NCBI RefSeq assembly: GCF_005497185.1
Contig: NZ_RJTN01000005.1
Span: 62,001 to 126,000, forward strand
Direction of reading: 5' to 3'
Source of the DNA: Pectobacterium polonicum
GTDB taxonomy: Bacteria; Pseudomonadota; Gammaproteobacteria; Enterobacterales; Enterobacteriaceae
Length of the DNA: 64,000 nucleotides
A model generated the notes under the pieces. The model ran no database searches and was not told where the DNA came from. It saw only the letters and a program-made list of their open reading frames with translations. A program made the position numbers and the translations under genes. Every line of letters starts with the position of its first letter. Within the stretch, counting starts at the first letter, position 1. Positions 58,547 to 64,000 of the stretch are shown piece by piece.

Positions 58547-59737
58547 TCAGGACGGAGCGGAACGGTGCGCATACAGATACAGCAGAAATGCACCGATAGA
58601 ACAAAGTGCCATAGATAATACCATCGGCCAGGCGCTGTTAAATGAAGCCAGTGAGAGGATAACCCCGACAATCGCACCAAGACCAAAGCGTAGCGTGCCA
58701 GCCAACGATGATGCCGTACCTGCCATATGAGGGAAGTCATCAAGAATGACCGCCATCGCGTTTGACGCCACCATCGCAATGCAGCCAACAAACAGCGCGA
58801 CACCGAACACCAGCGGTAAGAAACCGAGGTCGAACAGGCAAACAATCACCAGCCATATCCCCATCGCAAACTGAATGACCAGCCCCGTGCGGAACATCGC
58901 CATAGCCCCCAACCGTCGAACATTACGGCTGTTAAACAGCGTCACTACAAACAGAAAAACGACGTTCAGGGCAAAGTAATAACCGAAATTCTGAGGAGAA
59001 ACGCCATACAGGTTGATATACACAAACGGTCCGGCACTCAGGAAAGAGAACATGCCGCAAAACGAAAGCCCACTCGCCACCATATAGCTAAATACCCGCT
59101 TGTGGCGAAACAGGATGGCAAAATTCCCGATAGTGGTACGGAGATGAAATTTCTGCTGCTTCGCAGGCGGTAGCGTTTCTTTGATAAAAAAGAAAATCAG
59201 CGCTGATGCTAGAAAAGCCGCGCCAGAAATCGCCCAAAAAATGGAATGCCAGCTAAACCACAGCAACAGCCACCCACCAGCAATCGGGGCGATTAAAGGG
59301 GCAACGGTCATCACCAACACAACGAATGACATCATGCGGGAAAAATCATCCCGCGAGAACATATCGCGCATCAGCGCATTAATGACCACCGCAGACGCTG
59401 CGGCGGAAACCCCATGCAGGAAACGCATGTAGATCAGTTGCTCCACCGTTTGCGCCAGCGCACAGGCTACACCAGCGAACGCAAAAACCAGCGTGCCGCC
59501 GAGAATGACAGGCTTGCGCCCCAGGCTATCCGCCATCGGCCCGTAAAACATCTGACCAATCGCAAAACCCAGCACATAGGTACTGAGCGTCATTTGGACA
59601 TGCCCATCCCCCACGCCAAATTCGTTAGCAATGGTCGGCAACGCCGGTAAATACATATCGATCGCTAACGGCGTTAGCATCGAAATCAGGCCAAGAATAA
59701 AAATCAGCCCGAGATGAGAAGGTCGGCGTAATTGCAC
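58547..59737 (-). CDS. bcr: Bicyclomycin/multidrug efflux MFS transporter Bcr
   Basis: Drug:H+ antiporter of the DHA1 family, inner membrane, 396 residues like E. coli Bcr. Exports bicyclomycin, sulfonamides and others in E. coli. N-terminal [20 protein letters not shown] is the DHA1 motif D1 region; [16 protein letters not shown] is motif A between TM2 and TM3; about twelve membrane segments. It follows rsuA by 40 bp on the same strand, an operon as in E. coli. Confidence 0.95.
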   Translation of the reverse strand: MQLRRPSHLGLIFILGLISMLTPLAIDMYLPALPTIANEFGVGDGHVQMTLSTYVLGFAIGQMFYGPMADSLGRKPVILGGTLVFAFAGVACALAQTVEQLIYMRFLHGVSAAASAVVINALMRDMFSRDDFSRMMSFVVLVMTVAPLIAPIAGGWLLLWFSWHSIFWAISGAAFLASALIFFFIKETLPPAKQQKFHLRTTIGNFAILFRHKRVFSYMVASGLSFCGMFSFLSAGPFVYINLYGVSPQNFGYYFALNVVFLFVVTLFNSRNVRRLGAMAMFRTGLVIQFAMGIWLVIVCLFDLGFLPLVFGVALFVGCIAMVASNAMAVILDDFPHMAGTASSLAGTLRFGLGAIVGVILSLASFNSAWPMVLSMALCSIGAFLLYLYAHRSAPS

Positions 59738-59777
59738 GAATAACTCCAGATAAGAAAGAAGGTCGTTCTGAATACTC

Positions 59778-60473
59778 TTATTTTACGCTGGCTACCTCTT
59801 CAGCACGTAATTCGCGATATTCTCCCGGTTCCAGTTCGCTATCCAGATAAATGCCGCCAATACGCTCGCGATGCAGTTCCACAACGCGATTGCCCACCGC
59901 AGCAAACATCCTTTTCACTTGGTGATAGCGGCCTTCACTAATCGTCAACCGCACGACGTGATCTGTTATCTTCTCTAGCGTAGCGGGCTTAGTGAGATTC
60001 TTCTCGCTATGCAACTGCACGCCCGCCGTAAATTGCGCGGCGGTATCTTCGGCCAGCGGCTGCTCCAGCGTCACCAAATAGGTTTTTTCACACTCATGTT
60101 TAGGCGAAGTAATACGATGCGACCATTGGCCATCGTCAGTTAACAGCACCAACCCTGTGGTATCGATATCTAACCGCCCTGCCGCATGCAGTTTGTACGC
60201 CACGGGCACATCCATAAAATAAAGAATGGTAGGATGATCGGGATCGTCCGTTGAACAAACGTAGCCTTGAGGCTTATTCAACATGAAATAACGTGGGCCA
60301 TTCTGCTGTTTCAGTGGGTTGCCATCAAATTCAACGTTATGCTCGGGGGATAACTTGAATGCGCCGCTTTTTACCACTTCACCATCGACGGTAACGCGCT
60401 GTGCGTGGAGCTCACGCGCCACCAGTGAACGGCTAATTTCCAACTGTTGGGATAAAAATTTGTCCAATCGCAT
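59778..60473 (-). CDS. rsuA: 16S rRNA pseudouridine(516) synthase RsuA
   Basis: Makes pseudouridine at position 516 of 16S rRNA. 231 residues as in E. coli. N-terminal S4 RNA-binding domain ([20 protein letters not shown], 1 to about 60), catalytic domain with nucleophile D102 in [17 protein letters not shown]; the C-terminus [20 protein letters not shown] is a family signature. Divergent from yecH; first gene of rsuA-bcr. Confidence 0.97.
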   Translation of the reverse strand: MRLDKFLSQQLEISRSLVARELHAQRVTVDGEVVKSGAFKLSPEHNVEFDGNPLKQQNGPRYFMLNKPQGYVCSTDDPDHPTILYFMDVPVAYKLHAAGRLDIDTTGLVLLTDDGQWSHRITSPKHECEKTYLVTLEQPLAEDTAAQFTAGVQLHSEKNLTKPATLEKITDHVVRLTISEGRYHQVKRMFAAVGNRVVELHRERIGGIYLDSELEPGEYRELRAEEVASVK

Positions 60474-60685
60474 TAAAACTGACTACCTATCTCAAATAAC
60501 TGCCTGTCTCAAATCGTGAGACCCTAAATGATGAAATCGTAGTATAACGGGGCTTTGCCCGCTCGTCCTGCAATTCACCGTCTGTGGACCGCTCTTTTTA
60601 GCCCGTATTCAGGCTGCGCATCCCTCGCACTAGGTATTATCGACAGGCATAATAGGGACAATTTCTTACATTTTAAGGACACCCC

Positions 60686-60925
60686 ATGTCATCTATTCAT
60701 GGTCATGAAGTTTTGCAAATGATGCTCGCGTCTGGTGAATCATTTACCACCGAACAGTTAATTACCACCATAGAAACCCGTTTCGGCAGTGCAGCACGTT
60801 TTCATACCTGTTCCGCCGAAAACATGACGGCTTCAATGTTGGTGCGATTTCTGTCTGAACGCGGAAAATTTATCCCGCAGGATGCAGGGTTCACCACCAG
60901 CGCCAGTAAAATCTGCCAGCACTAG
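60686..60925 (+). CDS. yecH: YecH-family metal-binding protein
   Basis: 79-residue protein nearly collinear with E. coli YecH (79): [51 protein letters not shown]. The Cys and His residues fit metal binding; function unknown. E. coli yecH lies elsewhere (near ftnA), so finding it here directly in front of radD with 2 bp between is a gene-order difference. A TAAGGA site precedes the ATG. Confidence 0.92.
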   Translation: MSSIHGHEVLQMMLASGESFTTEQLITTIETRFGSAARFHTCSAENMTASMLVRFLSERGKFIPQDAGFTTSASKICQH

Positions 60926-60927
60926 CG

Positions 60928-62688
60928 ATGTCGTTCACACTACGGCCTTACCAGCGTGAGGCTGTTTCCGCCACACTCGACTATTTTCGCCGTCATACTC
61001 AACCGGCCGTCATCGTTTTGCCTACTGGCGCTGGGAAGAGTCTGGTCATCGCTGAACTGGCACGGCTTGCCCGCGGTCGTGTACTGGTGCTCGCACACGT
61101 CAAGGAACTGGTGGCGCAAAACCATGCCAAATACTGCGCCTTGGATTTGGAAGCCGATATCTTCGCAGCGGGGCTACAGCAGCGAGAGAGTCAGGGAAAG
61201 GTGGTTTTTGGCAGCGTGCAGTCCGTCGCGCGTAATCTCGACCAGTTCGATAATGCCTTCTCTCTGCTGATCATTGATGAATGTCACCGTATTAGCGACG
61301 ACGATAACAGCCAATATCAACAAATCATCCAGCACCTGCAAAAAACCAACCCACAGCTGCGGCTGCTCGGCTTAACCGCCACGCCCTATCGGCTTGGCAA
61401 AGGCTGGATATATCAGTATCACTATCACGGTATGATCCGGGGTGACGAACAGTGTTTGTTCCGCGACTGCATCTATGAACTGCCGCTACGCTATATGATC
61501 AAGCATGGCTTTCTGGTGCCACCTGACAGATTAGATATGCCAGTGGTGCAATATGATTTCAGTAAGCTCGTCGCTCGCAGCAACGGGCTATTCAGTGAAG
61601 CCGACCTAAACCTCGAACTCAAGCGTCAACAGCGTATTACGCCGCACATCATCAGCCAGGTCATCGATTATGCGCAAACGCGGCGCGGCGTGATGATTTT
61701 TGCGTCCACCGTCGAGCATGCCAAAGAAATTACAGCATTGTTACCGGCTGGTCAGGCTGCGCTGGTCAGTGCCGATACGCCAGCGGCCGAGCGTGATGCG
61801 CTGATTAACGCCTTTAAACAGCAATCGCTGCGGTATCTGGTCAACGTGGCGGTGTTGACAACCGGTTTTGATGCCCCGCATGTCGATCTCATCGCCATCC
61901 TTCGCCCAACAGAATCCGTCAGCCTGTATCAGCAAATCGTCGGCCGAGGTTTACGTTTGTATCCGGGGAAAACGGACTGCCTGATACTGGATTACGCGGG
62001 CAACCCGCACGACCTCTATACGCCAGAAGTCGGCAACAGCAAACCGCATGCTGGCAGCCAACCGGTGCAGGTCTTCTGCCCTGCATGTGGTTTTGCCAAT
62101 CTGTTCTGGGGGAAAACCACTCCTGATGGCGATATCATCGAACACTATGGCCGCCGCTGTCAGGGCTGGGAAATGGCGGAAAGCGGCCAGCGCCAACAGT
62201 GTGATTTTCGGTTTCGGTTTAAAGTTTGTCCGCACTGCGGTGCGGAGAATGATATCGCGGCGCGGCGCTGTCACCAGTGTGACGAGGTGTTAGTCGATCC
62301 CGACGACATGCTGAAAGCGGCGCTGAAACTGAAAGATGCGCTGGTTTTGCGCTGTAGCGGCATGAGCTTTGAACAGGGGCAGGACGCAAAAGGAGAATGG
62401 CTGAAAATCCTCTACCACGATGAGGACGGTGCGGAAGTGAGCGAACGTTTTCGTCTGCATTCTACCGCGCAACGCCACGTTTTCTTGCAACAGTTTTTGC
62501 GCGTTCATCAGCGCGCGCCGGGAACGCCGTTTAACTGGCAGAATGCCGCTGACGTCGTTGCACAACAGAAATTATTACGCGCGCCCGACTTTGTCGTCGC
62601 GCGTAAAAACGGGAAATTCTGGCAAATACGCGAAAAGATCTTTGATTATCAGGGACGCTTTCGCCGTGCCAACGAGCTCCGCGGCTAA
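60928..62688 (+). CDS. radD: DNA repair helicase-like protein RadD (YejH)
   Basis: SF2 helicase-family ATPase involved in recombinational repair, interacting with SSB and stimulating RecA in E. coli. 586 residues as in E. coli. Q-like start LRPYQREAV, Walker A LPTGAGKS at 31-38, DECH box [11 protein letters not shown] at 117-120, [11 protein letters not shown] (motif III region), [16 protein letters not shown] and [13 protein letters not shown] (motif VI). A C-terminal zinc-ribbon region has CPACGF and [20 protein letters not shown]. It follows yecH by 2 bp; the stop is only 3 bp from the repeat copy at 62692. Confidence 0.96.
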   Translation: MSFTLRPYQREAVSATLDYFRRHTQPAVIVLPTGAGKSLVIAELARLARGRVLVLAHVKELVAQNHAKYCALDLEADIFAAGLQQRESQGKVVFGSVQSVARNLDQFDNAFSLLIIDECHRISDDDNSQYQQIIQHLQKTNPQLRLLGLTATPYRLGKGWIYQYHYHGMIRGDEQCLFRDCIYELPLRYMIKHGFLVPPDRLDMPVVQYDFSKLVARSNGLFSEADLNLELKRQQRITPHIISQVIDYAQTRRGVMIFASTVEHAKEITALLPAGQAALVSADTPAAERDALINAFKQQSLRYLVNVAVLTTGFDAPHVDLIAILRPTESVSLYQQIVGRGLRLYPGKTDCLILDYAGNPHDLYTPEVGNSKPHAGSQPVQVFCPACGFANLFWGKTTPDGDIIEHYGRRCQGWEMAESGQRQQCDFRFRFKVCPHCGAENDIAARRCHQCDEVLVDPDDMLKAALKLKDALVLRCSGMSFEQGQDAKGEWLKILYHDEDGAEVSERFRLHSTAQRHVFLQQFLRVHQRAPGTPFNWQNAADVVAQQKLLRAPDFVVARKNGKFWQIREKIFDYQGRFRRANELRG

Positions 62689-62691
62689 GGT

Positions 62692-62887
62692 ATACTCTAA
62701 ATGATTCGCGTTTCAGGCAGGCGGCAAGTGAGGGGACAAATTCGTCGGGAACGAATTTGACCAGCCAGCGGCTGGCCTTCGGTGAGAGACAGGATGTCTC
62801 TCATTTCATCCCGATGAGCTTACTCAGGTAAGTGATTCGGGTGACAGAACGCTACCAACGTACATGAAACTTGAAGTATGACGAGTA
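62692..62887. repeat. ERIC/YPAL-like palindromic repeat, long form (copy 4)
   Basis: 196 bp starting ATACTCTAAATGATTCGCG and ending TATGACGAGTAA. The unit matches the 115-bp copy 2 but carries an 80-bp cassette at about 62736-62806 in its left half: hairpins AAATTCGT/ACGAATTT (loop CGGGA), GCCAG/CTGGC, a CCTTCGG tetraloop-type element and GAGAGACA/TGTCTCTC. It lies between radD and rplY and starts 3 bp after the radD stop, so it would be in the radD transcript's 3' end. Confidence 0.85.
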
Positions 62888-63019
62888 ATTTTGGGATTCA
62901 TTTGCCCGCAGAGCCATATTCCGCTAGAATTCAGCCCGCTTTTGTTCGCAAAAGCTGAATAACCCAACCTGTTGCTGGGTCGCCTGTAGCAGGATTACTT
63001 TATATAAGTAGAGAAGAAA
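62888..63019 (+). promoter_or_regulatory. rplY leader region
   Basis: About 130 bp between repeat copy 4 and rplY. Near the gene it forms small hairpins: ACCCA / TGGGT (62962-62980), CCTG-TAG-CAGG (62984-62994) and TACTT / AAGTA (62997-63011). The ribosome site is weak (AGAGAAG). In E. coli and relatives L25 represses its own translation through a structured leader; the same is inferred here. Confidence 0.5.
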
Positions 63020-63304
63020 ATGATTACTATCAAAGCAGAAGCACGTCAAGGTCAGGGTAAGGGTGCGAGCCGCCGCCTGCGTTCAGCTGGTAAATTCCCA
63101 GCCATCGTTTACGGTGGTTCAGAAGCACCAGTATCTATCGAACTGGATCACGATTCAGTGAAAAACCAAGAAGTTAAAGATGGCTTCTACGGTGAAACAC
63201 TGATCCTGTCTATCGATGGCAAAGAAGTTCAAGTTAAAGTTCAGGCTGTACAACGTCACGTTTACAAGCCTAAACTGACTCATATCGACTTCGTTCGCGT
63301 TTAG
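63020..63304 (+). CDS. rplY: 50S ribosomal protein L25
   Basis: 5S rRNA-binding protein of the large subunit, 94 residues as in E. coli. Start [20 protein letters not shown], then [16 protein letters not shown] and the C-terminal [21 protein letters not shown]. Codon use is strongly biased (GGT, CGT, AAA, GAA), consistent with high expression. Followed by two hairpins, the second a terminator. Confidence 0.98.
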   Translation: MITIKAEARQGQGKGASRRLRSAGKFPAIVYGGSEAPVSIELDHDSVKNQEVKDGFYGETLILSIDGKEVQVKVQAVQRHVYKPKLTHIDFVRV

Positions 63305-63319
63305 TTTGCGCTGAAGTCG

Positions 63320-63370
63320 TTTTCCGGGACGCCGGAAAAGAAGAACGCCGCCTATGCGGCGTTTTTTTTA
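63320..63370 (+). terminator. Double hairpin terminator after rplY
   Basis: First stem TTTTCCGG / CCGGAAAA (63320-63339), then AACGCCGC / GCGGCGTT with CTAT loop (63344-63363) followed by a run of Ts to about 63369. The second is the terminator proper. Confidence 0.93.
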
Positions 63371-63403
63371 TAAAAATTTATTCATTCACAAAGGAATGTG
63401 AAC

Positions 63404-64000
63404 ATGTCTCGAGAGATATCTCAGCGGCTTATCGCTATCGATGCCCTGCGCGGTCTGGTGATGGTACTCATGCTACTAGACCATGTGCGGGAAACTTTTT
63501 ATCTGCACCTCCAGCTCGCCGACCCCATTGATGTCGCCAGCACCGATCCCATGCTATTTATCAACCGCACGCTGGCTCACCTGTGCGCCCCCGTGTTTGT
63601 CTTTTTAACGGGTCTCTCTGCGGCGCTTTATCATCAGAAAGTACAAGATCGTCGGCAAACTGCCCTCTTCCTGTTCCAGCGCGGCTTAATTCTCATTGTT
63701 CTTGAGATCACGCTGATCAACTTCGCGTGGACGTTTCAATTCCCGCCACAGGTTATCTACTTACAGGTTATCTGGGCCATCGGTATGAGTATGCTCGCCC
63801 TCAGCGCGCTGATTTGGTTACCTGCTGGGCTGGTTTTCATACTCGGCATCGTTATCGTGGGCGGACATAACCTACTTGACCCTCTGCATGCTTCCGCAGG
63901 CTCCATCTGGTCGATTCCCTGGGCAATTCTGCACGATCGCGGTTGGATAGAAATCGGCGAAACATTTCGTATGCGAACCTCATATCCAATACTTCCCTGG
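63404..64000 (+). CDS. DUF1624-family membrane protein (partial, C-terminus off the right edge)
   Basis: Multi-pass membrane protein; 199 residues are visible and the frame is still open at the edge. It starts MSREISQRLIAIDALRGLVM, the R-x-x-x-x-D-A-x-R-G motif of DUF1624/heparan-alpha-glucosaminide N-acetyltransferase-like proteins, followed by LDHVRE, HLCAPVFVFLTGLSAALY and LFQRGLILIVLEITLINFAW. Acyl transfer to an envelope glycan is only a family-level guess. An AAAGGAATG site precedes ATG 63404. Differs from E. coli, where yejK is near rplY. Confidence 0.8.
   Translation, partial: MSREISQRLIAIDALRGLVMVLMLLDHVRETFYLHLQLADPIDVASTDPMLFINRTLAHLCAPVFVFLTGLSAALYHQKVQDRRQTALFLFQRGLILIVLEITLINFAWTFQFPPQVIYLQVIWAIGMSMLALSALIWLPAGLVFILGIVIVGGHNLLDPLHASAGSIWSIPWAILHDRGWIEIGETFRMRTSYPILPW

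Overview
The window looks like the chromosome of an enterobacterium of the soft-rot group, most likely Pectobacterium (Pectobacteriaceae). Nearly every protein has a close Escherichia coli counterpart, in two E. coli-like gene-order blocks (about 19 min: potHGF-ybjN-rimK-nfsA / grxA / ybjM / ybjL-rybB / deoR / dacC / gstB / yliI / rimO; about 48-49 min: sanA / yeiB-folE / cirA-like / lysP / yeiE / yeiH / nfo / fruAKB / setB / yeiW / yeiP-yeiR-lpxT-mepS / yejABEF / yejG / bcr-rsuA / radD / rplY). Accessory genes unlike E. coli sit between these conserved genes. The genus call is inference from recalled protein similarity and from the repeat type; no search was run.

Layout. 1-9125: putrescine importer (potH is cut by the left edge), ybjN, rimK-nfsA, grxA, ybjM, ybjL. 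9164-9280: a sigma-E promoter and the small RNA RybB. 9425-12212: a DeoR operator, deoC-deoR, and convergent dacC. 12499-15094: a methionine-type ABC importer (metQ-metN-metI order), then gstB and yliI. 17233-18135: a two-gene toxin/antitoxin-like module whose zeta-type kinase is broken by one extra base. 18349-22612: rimO, sanA, yeiB-folE. 22919-35055: an accessory stretch holding a chemoreceptor with a FliA-type promoter, a LysR regulator with frmA-frmB for formaldehyde detoxification, a glutathione transferase, a KTSC-domain protein, hcxA, a sugar-type ABC transporter lacking a binding protein, and a D-2-hydroxyacid dehydrogenase. 35506-64000: TonB-dependent receptor with a Fur box, lysP, yeiE/yeiH, nfo, the fructose PTS operon with two Cra operators, setB, yeiW, yeiP-yeiR, lpxT, mepS, the microcin C/peptide importer yejABEF, yejG, bcr-rsuA, yecH-radD, rplY, and a partial DUF1624 membrane protein at the right edge.

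Regulation readable from the sequence: a sigma-E promoter for RybB, a 16-bp DeoR palindrome, a FliA promoter with exact 15-bp spacing for the chemoreceptor, a Fur box, two Cra boxes, and many intrinsic terminators. Hairpins after the binding-protein genes of two ABC operons (potF and metQ) would favour excess binding protein.

Repeats: three recognisable copies and one decayed copy of an ERIC/YPAL-like palindromic element. Two copies carry an extra cassette of tandem hairpins whose arms differ between copies but stay fully paired, placed in opposite halves of the element. No tRNA, rRNA, insertion sequence, prophage or CRISPR array was seen. The strongest candidates for a second look are the frameshifted zeta-like module, the hairpin-bearing repeats and the orphan ABC transporter.
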